From positions 1 to 42,521 of the forward strand of contig JAPLUI010000492.1 in assembly GCA_026397725.1 (NCBI GenBank): 42,521 nucleotides of DNA, in the 5' to 3' direction. Both the position numbers and the translations under genes were made by a program. Of the stretch, positions 14,197 to 22,482 are shown one piece after another (positions within the stretch are counted from its first letter, which is position 1; each line of letters begins with the position of its first letter). The notes beneath the pieces are model-generated. The model did no database searches, had not been told where the DNA came from, and saw nothing but the letters and a program-made list of their open reading frames with translations. The stretch is from Verrucomicrobiota bacterium (lineage in GTDB: Bacteria > Verrucomicrobiota > Verrucomicrobiia > Verrucomicrobiales > Akkermansiaceae).

Positions 14197-17100
14197 ATGA
14201 AAAATCCCGCCCCCACCGGCCGCCCCACCGCCCTGCGGCAGCAGGCAGAAGCCGCCCTCCGCGAAAATGCCGCCGCGTCGCCGGTCCCACTGTCGGCCCT
14301 AACCCCCGAGGAAATCCAGCTCACGCTGCACGAACTGCAAGTCCACCAGATCGAGTTGGAGATGCAGAACGTGGAACTCCAGCAGGCCCGCGCCACGACG
14401 GAGGAACTCCTGACCCAATACACCGACCTCTACGAATTTGCCCCGGCGGGCTACCTGACCCTCGACCGTGAGGGGACGATCCGGCAGGTGAATCTAACCG
14501 GCACGCTGCTGTTCGGTGTCGAGCGCACCCGGCTGGTGAACCGGCGCATGGCTCAGTTCGTTGACGAGGCCGGGCGGCGTGCCTTCAGCGATTTTCTGGA
14601 GCGTGTCTTTGCGGGCGGGGCCAAGGAAGTCTGTGAGGTGATGCTGCCGCGGGATGGAGTTCCGGCCATCGTGGTACACCTCGAGGGCACGCGCACCGCC
14701 GACGCGCAGGAATGTCGTGCCGTGGTGATAGACATCACCGCCCGCCGACAAGCCGAAACGCAGGCACGCGCGGCCCAAGTCGAAACGCAAAATCTGCTGG
14801 TGCTTGCCGACCAATCCCGCCGGGTGCTGCTCAGCGCGGCGGAAGACCAGCGGGCAGCCAGCGAGGAGTTGCGTGAGAGCGAGAGCCGGTATCGCGAGTT
14901 GTTCGAGTCGTCATCGGACGCGCTGCTCCTCATCGCCTGCGACACCGGCCGGGTCATCGATGCCAACTCCATGGCGGCGCTGCTCTATGATTACGAGCGG
15001 GATGATTTGCTCACCAGGACGAGCGCGGAGCTATCGGCGGAACCCGAGGAAACGAGCCGCCGCGTCCATGAGGCGCAGACCACACCGGGGCAGGTCTTGC
15101 ACGTTCCGCAGCGTCTGCATCGCAAGCGGGACGGCACCGTCTTTCCGGTCGAGATCACCGCCCGCTCGCTCATCCGGGACGGCCGCCCGGTCCTCCTGGT
15201 GGCTTGCCGCGACATCACCGAGCGCATGCGGGCGGAAGAACGCGTCAAGGCCTTGGTGGAGATGGTGAATGCCGCGCCCCTTTCGATCACCGTCCATGAT
15301 TGCGCCGGCAAGTTTCTTTACGCCAACCCTGGTACCTTCGCGATGCATCAATACTCCGAGCCGGAGTTCATGGCGCTCAATCTGCACACGCTCGACGTGC
15401 CGGCCAGCGCAGCCTTGATCCAAGCCCGCATGGAGCAAATCGCCAAAGACGGGCAGGCCTCCTTTGAGGTCGAACATTTCCGCAAGGACGGGTCCGCAGT
15501 GACGCTGGAGCTAGTTGTCAAGCAGGTCACCTGGCTGGGCCAACCGGCCTTCTTGAGCATTGGCAGCGACATCACCGAGCGCAGACGGATGGAGCTGGCG
15601 CTGGAAGCCGAAACGGTGCGCAGACGAGCGCTGTTTGAGCACTCGCCTGACGGGGTCCTGATTCTTGATCCGCAGACGGCAGGGTTTCTGGAGTTCAACA
15701 CGGCGGCGCACCAGCAATTGGGCTATTCCCGTGAGGAGTTTGCACGGCTCACCATTCATGACCTGGAAGTGATGGAATCGGTCGAGGCAACCCGAGCACG
15801 CATCGGGGAAGTCATCCAAAATGGCAAGGCGGATTTCGAGACCAGGCAACGCACCCGGCAGGGTAAGGTCAGGGATGTCCATGTGACGGCGCAAATCGTG
15901 CAGGTGCGCGGGCAGCCGATCTATCAATGTGTCTGGCGCGACATCACCGAGCGCAAACAGCGGGAAACCATCCAGAGCTTCCTGGCGCAAACCCACCACG
16001 GAATTGAGGGTGAGTTGTTTTTCCACGCCCTCGCCCGTTTTCTCGCGGCAAGCCTGGATATGGACTTTGTCTGCATCGACCGGCTGGAAGGCGACGGACT
16101 CAGCGCCCGCACGGAGGCCGTCTGGTGCGACGGCCAGTTCGAGGACAACGTGACCTATGCCCTCAAGGACACCCCCTGCGGCGAGGTGGTAGGCAAACAT
16201 GTCTGCTGCTTCCCAAGCCAGGTGTGCCAGTTTTTCCCACACGACCAGGTGCTGAAGGATTTGCGGGCGGAGAGTTACGCGGGCACGACGCTCATGGATT
16301 CTGCCGGCAAGCCGAACGGCCTCATTGCGGTCATTTCCCGGCACCCGTTGGCCAACCGTTCGCTGGTCGAACTCACCCTGCAACTGGTGGCCGTGCGGGC
16401 CGCCGGAGAACTCGAGCGACTGCAGGCGGAAGAGGCCTTGCACGCAAGCGAGCTGACGCTCCGCGAATCGCAGCGCATCGCGGGTCTGGGCAGTTATGTG
16501 TTGGATATCCCCCGCGACGCATGGAGCAGTTCGGAGGTGCTTGATGAGGTGTTTGGGATCGATGATGCTTATGATCGCTCTACGGCGGGGTGGGCGGCCC
16601 TGATCCATCCTGACGAGCGCACCATGATGGCGAATTACCTCCATGACGACGTGCTTGGCCGGCACCAGCCGTTCGACCGGGAATACCGCATCATCCGGCA
16701 GCACGACCATGCCGAACGCTGGGTTCATGGCCTGGGCAGAGTGGAACGCGAGGCCCATGGAAATCCCGTTAGAATGTTAGGCACGATTCTGGACATCACC
16801 GCACGCAAGCAGGCGGAACGACGCTATCGCGACCTGTTCGACCAGGCGAACGAAGGCCTCTTCATCATGACGCCGGATGGACAATTGGCCGAAGCCAACC
16901 TGGCCTTTGCCAGGATGCACGGCTATACGGTGGACGAGTTGAAGAACGTTAGCATCAAGGAGTTGGATGTGCTCAACGAGCGGACGCTGGCAGATCGCGC
17001 TGACCTCATTCGCCGCATCCAGGCCGGGGAAACCGTCCGCTTTGAAGTCGAACATTACCATCAGGATGGGCACCTCTTCCCGCTCGCCGTCACCACCAGC

Positions 17101-20100
17101 ATGATCCATCTTGGCGGCCAGCCGCTCTACCTGGCCTTCCACCAGGACATCACCGAGCGCAAGCGGACGGAGGCGGCGCTGCGGCAAAAGACGGAAGATT
17201 TGAAGGCGAGCAACATGGAACTGGTGCTCTTCAACCGCACTGTGGTTGGCCGCGAATTGCGCATGATCGAACTGAAAGAGGAAATCAACGAGCTGTGCCG
17301 ACGCCTGTGCGAAGCGCCGCGCTACACAACGGACCTTTCTGACGAGTCCGACAAGTCCGACAAGTCCGACCCGTCCGACAAGTCCGACCCGTCCGACGCC
17401 CCACCCGCCCCGTCCACCCCGCCCCCCCCCACCCGCCAGGCCATGAACCGCCTCCCATACCGTAGCGCAGCGTGGGCTCTGGCACTCCTGGTGTCCGGCC
17501 TGCTGGGCACCGTTGGTTTCATCCATCACGAACGCGTCAAGGAGGAGGCCGAGGTCAGGCGCGAGTTCAACTCCAATTGCCGGGAGATCCAGGCCAAAAT
17601 CCAGACCCGCATGACCGACCACGAGCAAATCCTGCGCAGCGGCGCGGCGTTCTTTGCAGATGACGACGGCATCACGCGGAGCGAGTGGCACGCTTTTGCC
17701 GCGGACCAGAGAATCAACCAGACCTTGCCGGGCATCCAAGGCCTCGGGTTTGCGATGCTCGTGCCCCGTGCGGGCCTGGAGCAACACATCCTGAAGATCC
17801 GCGCCGAGGGATTTCCTGACTACCACGTCTGGCCGGAGGGCGAACGCGAGACGTATTCCTCCATCGTTTTTCTGGAACCGTTTGCCGGGCGCAACCTCCG
17901 GGCCTTCGGCTACGACATGCTCACCGAACCCGTGCGCCGGGCGGCCATGGAGCGGGCCTGCGATGATGATGCGGTCGCCCTTTCGGGCAAAGTCAAACTC
18001 GTGCAGGAGGACGGGCAGGATACCCAGCCCGGCACGTTGATGTATATGCCCGTGTATCGGCTCGGCGCCACGCATGCGACCGTGACCGAGCGCCGCACGG
18101 CGCTCATCGGCTGGGTCTACAGCCCCTATCGGATGCGCAACCTGATCACGCTGGGCATGCTGGGTCCATGGGATCTGGCGGAGCCGCGGAAAATCAAGCT
18201 GCAAATATTCGACGGCGAAACCGCGGCACCCGCCGCGCTCCTCTACGACAGCCATTCCGACCAGGACCCAACTCCGGCGTCCGCCGCTGCCACGCCGCGC
18301 GAGACCGTGGTGGAGCACGCCGGTCGCCGCTGGCTCCTGCGTTTCACCATGCTCGACGACACCGGTTCCGCCGTGAACCAGGGCAATGGGTGGTGGATTT
18401 TGGGCGTCGGCACGCTCATCAGTCTGCTGCTCGCGATCCTGACGCTCTCGTTTGGCAACACCCTCCGCACAGCGCGGTTGCTGGCGGCACGGCTCACTGC
18501 GGAACTGCGGCAGAGCGACGCACGCTGGAAATTTGCCCTCGAAGGCACGGGTGCCGGTCTCTGGGACTGGAACGTGCCGGCGGGCACGGTGTTTTTCTCC
18601 ACCCGCTGGAAAGAAATGCTCGGATTCGCGGAGGACGAAATCGGCAACAGCCTGGACGAATGGACCAAGCGCGTGCATCCCGACGATCTGGCGCGGGCCA
18701 TGGCCGACCTGCAGGCGCATCTCGATGGAACGACACCCACCTACGCCAACGAACATCGCGTCAGGTGCCAAGATGGCACTTGGAAATGGATCCTCGATCG
18801 CGGCCAGGTGATTGAACGCGATGCCGCGGGCAAACCCGTGCGCATGATCGGCATGTACGAGGACATCTCCACCCGCAAGCAGGCAGAGATCGCCGTACAG
18901 GAAAGTGAGGAGAGCTACCGCACCCTGTTCGACCGGGCGAATGAGGGGATTTTCCTGTTGGCCGCCGATGGCCGGCTGATCGCAGTCAATCAATCATTCG
19001 CCCGGACGCATGGTTACAGCGTGGCCGAAATGTCACGGATGAATCTGCAGGATTTGGACACGCCGGAAACCCAGCAAGAGGCCCCGCAACGGATCGCACG
19101 CCTGCTGGCCGGGGAAAGCCTGAACTTCGAGGTGGAACACTACCACCAGGACGGCCATGTGATCCCGCTCGAGGTTTCCACCAGCCTGGTCACCTTCGGC
19201 AAGCAAACCCTGATTCAATGTTTTCACCGGGACATCACCGAGCGCAAGCAGCACGAGGAATTCCTGCGCCAATCCCGCAGTGCGGCGCTCAACATGATGC
19301 AGGATGCCGTCGCGGCACGCGACCGGGCGGAGCAGGCGAGCCAGGCGCTGCGGGCCAGCGAAGAGAGATTCAGCACCCTGGCGAATTGCGCCCCGGTTGG
19401 CATCTACCTGACCGACCCCGGTGGTGCTTGTCTGTATGCAAATCCCGAATGGTGCAACATGACCGGGCTGCCAGCAGCGGCAGCACTCGGGATGGGATGG
19501 ATGGAGAACTTACATCCGGATGATCGGGGACCGGTGGTGGCGAGTTGGAACCGCATGGCCGCAGCCACCGGCCAGTGGGAACAGGAATTCCGCTTTCAAA
19601 CCCGTGATGGCAAGGTCACTTGGGTCTATGCATTGGCCGCTCCACAATATGACGGTGCGGGCAACCTTGCCCAGTATGTCGGCATGGGCCTGGACATCAC
19701 CGGGCGCAAGCGGGCTGAGACCTATCGGGACATGGGTCGGGAAATCCTGCAGATCCTCAACGAGCCGGGAGATTTTCAAGCTGCCATGCAGCGCGTGCTT
19801 GCCGCCTTGAAGACGGGGACCGGAGTTGATGCGGTGGGCCTGCGCCTGCAAGCCGGGGAGGACTTCCCGTATTTCGTCCAGCAGGGGTTTTCCGAGGAGT
19901 TTCTGCGGACGGAAAACACGCTGCTCGAGCACGACGCGGATGGCGGGCTGTGCCGGAACCAGGACGGCAGCGCCTGCCTGGGCTGCACCTGCGGTTTGGT
20001 CATTGCCGGCCGGACCGACCCCGCCAATCCGCTCTTCACGCAGGGCGGAAGCTGCTGGACGAACGATTCCTTCCCGCTGCTGGACCTGCCGGCTGCGCAG

Positions 20101-21408
20101 GATCCCCGGTTTCGTCCGCGCAACGTCTGCGTTCAACATGGGTATGCCTCCGTCGCCCTGGTCCCCATTCGGATCAGGGACCGGATTGTGGGGCTCATCC
20201 AACTCAACGACCGGCGCCAAGGATGCTTCACCCTGGCGGAGGTTCAAGCCCTGGAAGAAATCGCCGCCCACCTCGGCGAGACGCTGCTGAGCCGGCAGGC
20301 GGAAGCGGCGCGGCACCAGGCCGAGCAGCAATTCCGTGCCCTCTTTGACAACGCCCCGGAAGGAATCTATCAAACCTCGCCCGAGGGAACCTTCATGATC
20401 GCCAACCCGGCGCTGGCGAGGATTCTGGGTTACGCATCGCCTGCGGCACTCATTCGCGAACGCATCGACAGCGGGCCGCAGGGCTATGTTGACCCGCTCC
20501 GCCGCCAGGAGTTCCGGCGGCAGCTCGAAGCGGATGGCGTCTGCCTCGGCTTCGAGTATGAAGCCTACCGCCAGGACGGCTCCAAGGTCTGGGTGTCCGA
20601 GAACGCCCGCTTGATCCGCAATGCGCAGGGCCAGGTGACCGGCTACGAAGGCAGCCTGGAAGACATCTCCCTGCGCAAGCGGGCGGAGACGGAGCTGCAG
20701 GCGAAGAACGCCGAGTTGGAACGCTTCCTCTACACCGCCTCCCATGACCTGAAAAGCCCGGTCGTCACCGTCCAGACGTTCCTCGGCTACCTGGCACGGG
20801 ATTTGGCGGCGGCCGATGCCGGGCGGATCGAGAACGATCTGCGCTTCATCCGCACCGCCGCGGACAAGATGGCGTGCCTGCTCGACGACTTGTTGGAGTT
20901 CTCGCGCGTCGGCCGCGTCATCAACCTGCCCGTGAAGGTCACGTTCCGGGAGTTGGTGGACGAGGCCCTGGGCGCGGTGGCCGGGGGCCTCGCCGAGCGG
21001 GGGGTGACGGTGGCGGTGGGTGAGCACGCCGTGACCTTGCTGGGCGACCGGCTCCGGCTGGCGGAGATCTGGCAGAACCTGGTGGAGAACGCCTGCAAGT
21101 TCATGGGCGTCCAGCCGGCGCCGCGCATCGAAATCGGCCTTGAGACGCGGGGCGCGGAGCCGGTCTTCTTCGTGCGCGACAACGGCATCGGCATGGACCC
21201 GAGCCACCATGCCAGGATCTTCAACCTCTTCGAGAAACTCGATCCGAGTGCCGAAGGCACCGGCCTTGGCCTCGCCCTCGTCAAACGCATCGTGGACTTG
21301 TATCAAGGCCGCATCTGGGTCGCATCTCCCGGCCCGGGGCAGGGCACCTGCTTCCATTTCACGCTCCCCGCCGCGCTCCAGCATGACGCGCCCATGCAAG
21401 GTCCATGA
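14197..21408 (+). CDS. Giant multi-PAS/GAF/CHASE sensor histidine kinase, apparent fusion of two genes
   Basis: 2403 residues. The first half is soluble: an N-terminal helix (EIQLTLHELQVHQIELEMQN), four PAS domains (14.4-15.96 kb), a GAF (15.97-16.43), two more PAS (to 17.17) and a coiled tail ending INELCRRLCEAPRY. Then come seven Ser-Asp-x units, a Pro-rich linker and MNRLPYRSAAWALALLVSG, which looks like the start of another protein. That half has a TM helix, a periplasmic CHASE domain (~17.59-18.15 kb), a second TM, three PAS, a Cys-rich GAF (ACLGCTCGLVIAGRTDP), a PAS, HisKA (SHDLKSP, His2183) and HATPase (ENACKF, DNGIGM, GTGLGL). There is no receiver domain. The start is taken at 14197 (MKNPAPTG); the open frame extends to 13936 inside the ATPase gene. 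A 25-codon Pro-rich frame (14123) ends in ATGA at this start. Confidence 0.88.
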   Translation: MKNPAPTGRPTALRQQAEAALRENAAASPVPLSALTPEEIQLTLHELQVHQIELEMQNVELQQARATTEELLTQYTDLYEFAPAGYLTLDREGTIRQVNLTGTLLFGVERTRLVNRRMAQFVDEAGRRAFSDFLERVFAGGAKEVCEVMLPRDGVPAIVVHLEGTRTADAQECRAVVIDITARRQAETQARAAQVETQNLLVLADQSRRVLLSAAEDQRAASEELRESESRYRELFESSSDALLLIACDTGRVIDANSMAALLYDYERDDLLTRTSAELSAEPEETSRRVHEAQTTPGQVLHVPQRLHRKRDGTVFPVEITARSLIRDGRPVLLVACRDITERMRAEERVKALVEMVNAAPLSITVHDCAGKFLYANPGTFAMHQYSEPEFMALNLHTLDVPASAALIQARMEQIAKDGQASFEVEHFRKDGSAVTLELVVKQVTWLGQPAFLSIGSDITERRRMELALEAETVRRRALFEHSPDGVLILDPQTAGFLEFNTAAHQQLGYSREEFARLTIHDLEVMESVEATRARIGEVIQNGKADFETRQRTRQGKVRDVHVTAQIVQVRGQPIYQCVWRDITERKQRETIQSFLAQTHHGIEGELFFHALARFLAASLDMDFVCIDRLEGDGLSARTEAVWCDGQFEDNVTYALKDTPCGEVVGKHVCCFPSQVCQFFPHDQVLKDLRAESYAGTTLMDSAGKPNGLIAVISRHPLANRSLVELTLQLVAVRAAGELERLQAEEALHASELTLRESQRIAGLGSYVLDIPRDAWSSSEVLDEVFGIDDAYDRSTAGWAALIHPDERTMMANYLHDDVLGRHQPFDREYRIIRQHDHAERWVHGLGRVEREAHGNPVRMLGTILDITARKQAERRYRDLFDQANEGLFIMTPDGQLAEANLAFARMHGYTVDELKNVSIKELDVLNERTLADRADLIRRIQAGETVRFEVEHYHQDGHLFPLAVTTSMIHLGGQPLYLAFHQDITERKRTEAALRQKTEDLKASNMELVLFNRTVVGRELRMIELKEEINELCRRLCEAPRYTTDLSDESDKSDKSDPSDKSDPSDAPPAPSTPPPPTRQAMNRLPYRSAAWALALLVSGLLGTVGFIHHERVKEEAEVRREFNSNCREIQAKIQTRMTDHEQILRSGAAFFADDDGITRSEWHAFAADQRINQTLPGIQGLGFAMLVPRAGLEQHILKIRAEGFPDYHVWPEGERETYSSIVFLEPFAGRNLRAFGYDMLTEPVRRAAMERACDDDAVALSGKVKLVQEDGQDTQPGTLMYMPVYRLGATHATVTERRTALIGWVYSPYRMRNLITLGMLGPWDLAEPRKIKLQIFDGETAAPAALLYDSHSDQDPTPASAAATPRETVVEHAGRRWLLRFTMLDDTGSAVNQGNGWWILGVGTLISLLLAILTLSFGNTLRTARLLAARLTAELRQSDARWKFALEGTGAGLWDWNVPAGTVFFSTRWKEMLGFAEDEIGNSLDEWTKRVHPDDLARAMADLQAHLDGTTPTYANEHRVRCQDGTWKWILDRGQVIERDAAGKPVRMIGMYEDISTRKQAEIAVQESEESYRTLFDRANEGIFLLAADGRLIAVNQSFARTHGYSVAEMSRMNLQDLDTPETQQEAPQRIARLLAGESLNFEVEHYHQDGHVIPLEVSTSLVTFGKQTLIQCFHRDITERKQHEEFLRQSRSAALNMMQDAVAARDRAEQASQALRASEERFSTLANCAPVGIYLTDPGGACLYANPEWCNMTGLPAAAALGMGWMENLHPDDRGPVVASWNRMAAATGQWEQEFRFQTRDGKVTWVYALAAPQYDGAGNLAQYVGMGLDITGRKRAETYRDMGREILQILNEPGDFQAAMQRVLAALKTGTGVDAVGLRLQAGEDFPYFVQQGFSEEFLRTENTLLEHDADGGLCRNQDGSACLGCTCGLVIAGRTDPANPLFTQGGSCWTNDSFPLLDLPAAQDPRFRPRNVCVQHGYASVALVPIRIRDRIVGLIQLNDRRQGCFTLAEVQALEEIAAHLGETLLSRQAEAARHQAEQQFRALFDNAPEGIYQTSPEGTFMIANPALARILGYASPAALIRERIDSGPQGYVDPLRRQEFRRQLEADGVCLGFEYEAYRQDGSKVWVSENARLIRNAQGQVTGYEGSLEDISLRKRAETELQAKNAELERFLYTASHDLKSPVVTVQTFLGYLARDLAAADAGRIENDLRFIRTAADKMACLLDDLLEFSRVGRVINLPVKVTFRELVDEALGAVAGGLAERGVTVAVGEHAVTLLGDRLRLAEIWQNLVENACKFMGVQPAPRIEIGLETRGAEPVFFVRDNGIGMDPSHHARIFNLFEKLDPSAEGTGLGLALVKRIVDLYQGRIWVASPGPGQGTCFHFTLPAALQHDAPMQGP
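17338..17400 (+). repeat. 9-bp Ser-Asp-x repeat at the fusion point of the giant kinase
   Basis: Seven units of TCyGACnnn encode SDE, SDK, SDK, SDP, SDK, SDP and SDA, in frame. The tract separates a typical PAS-protein C-terminal tail from a Pro linker and a typical membrane-protein N-terminus at ATG 17443. Confidence 0.95.
17422..17430 (+). other. C9 homopolymer inside the giant kinase
   Basis: Nine consecutive C, preceded by G and followed by A, encode part of the Pro linker just before ATG 17443. Loss or gain of one C would end the upstream frame and leave 17443 as the start of a separate CHASE kinase. It could be a slippage (phase-variation) site or a place for sequencing error. Confidence 0.7.
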
Positions 21409-22482
21409 ACCGTCAATTCTTATACTTGAAAATTGAATGTTGAATGTTGAATGTTGAATGTTCAATCCGCAGATCCCCGACACCCAGCACCCAGCATCCA
21501 AGATCCAGCAACCAGCATCCAGGATTCCAGGCTTTCAACATTCAACATTCAACTTCCAACTTTCAATGATCAAGTAAAGAGAATGAATTGCCACCGCATC
21601 GTCTATTCTTAGCATCGTCTATTCTTACACTTGTAAAGACCATGAACCGTCACCGCACCGCCGATTCTTATACTTGAAAATTGAATGTTGAATGTTGAAT
21701 GTTGAATGTTGAATGTTGAATGTTCAATCCTAAGATCCCCGGCACCCAGCATCCAGCAACCAAGATCCAGCACCCGGCAACCAAGATCCAGCACCCGGCA
21801 ACCAAGATCCAGCACCCGGCAACCAAGATCCAGCAACCAGCATCCAGGATTCCAGGCTTTCAACATTCAACATTCAACTTCCAACTTTCAATGATCAAGT
21901 AAAGAGCCGGAACCGTCACCGCATCGCCGAATCTCATTCTTGAAAATTGAATATTGAATGTTGAATGTTGAATGTTCAATCCGCATCAATCCGCAGATCC
22001 CCGACACCCAGCACCCAGCATCCAAGATCCAGCAACCAGCATCCAGGATTCCAGGCTTTCAACATTCAACTTCCAACTTTCAATGATCAAGTAAAGAGAA
22101 TGAATTGCCACCGCATCGTCTATTCTTACACTTGTAAAGACCATGAACCGTCACCGCATCGCCAATTCTTATACTTGAAAATTGAATATTGAATGTTGAA
22201 TGTTGAATGTTCAATCCGCAGATCCCCGACACCCAGCACCCAGCATCCAAGATCCAGCAACCAGCATCCAGGATTCCAGGCTTTCAACATTCAACATTCA
22301 ACATTCAACATTCAACTTCCAACTTTCAATGATCAAGTAAGAGCCGGAACCGTCACCGCATCGCCAATTCATATACTTGAAAGGACCATGAACCGTCACC
22401 GCATCGTCAATTCTCATACTTGAAAATTGAATGTTGAATGTTCAGTCCGAAGATCTCCAGCAACCCGCAACCCGCAACCCGC
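21405..22482 (+). repeat. Repeat region between kinases: four hairpin-forming heptamer units and 43-bp units
   Basis: No gene lies here. Four related units occur at 21433-21574, 21681-21899, 21947-22091 and 22182-22337, with a partial fifth at 22427-22440. Each has a TTGAATG array, a middle part rich in (C)AAGATCCAGC and CACCCAGCA phrases, then the inverse array (ATTCAAC) and TTTCAATGATCAAG, so each can fold into a long stem. Between them lie copies of a 43-bp unit starting ATGAACCGTCACCGCATCGC and ending ACTTGAAAAGACC, at about 21405 (shortened), 21581, 21642, 21909, 22100, 22143, 22345 and 22388. Several sit exactly 43 bp apart. The units open small frames that I regard as spurious. Confidence 0.9.
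21762..21845 (+). repeat. 21-bp minisatellite inside the second heptamer unit
   Basis: AAGATCCAGCACCCGGCAACC occurs three times in tandem, and a fourth variant copy ends CAACCAGCATCC. The other units of this region have one copy only, so the length varies between otherwise equal elements. Confidence 0.9.

Noticed and set aside
14123..14200. 25-codon Pro-rich leader peptide before the giant kinase
   Set aside because: It ends in an ATGA overlap with the kinase start, but there is no ribosome-binding site and the sequence is low-complexity; kept only as a remark in the kinase entry.
15511..21501. Long minus-strand frames opposite the giant kinase
   Set aside because: The plus strand encodes continuous PAS, GAF, CHASE and kinase domains; the minus frames have no recognisable pattern.
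21706..22423. Small plus-strand frames in the repeat region
   Set aside because: They are translations of heptamer and minisatellite repeats and differ between equivalent units.
21433..22440. CRISPR array
   Set aside because: The repeated units contain 7-bp tandem arrays and inverse arrays with similar, not unique, middle parts; there are no 25-40 bp repeats with unique spacers and no cas genes.
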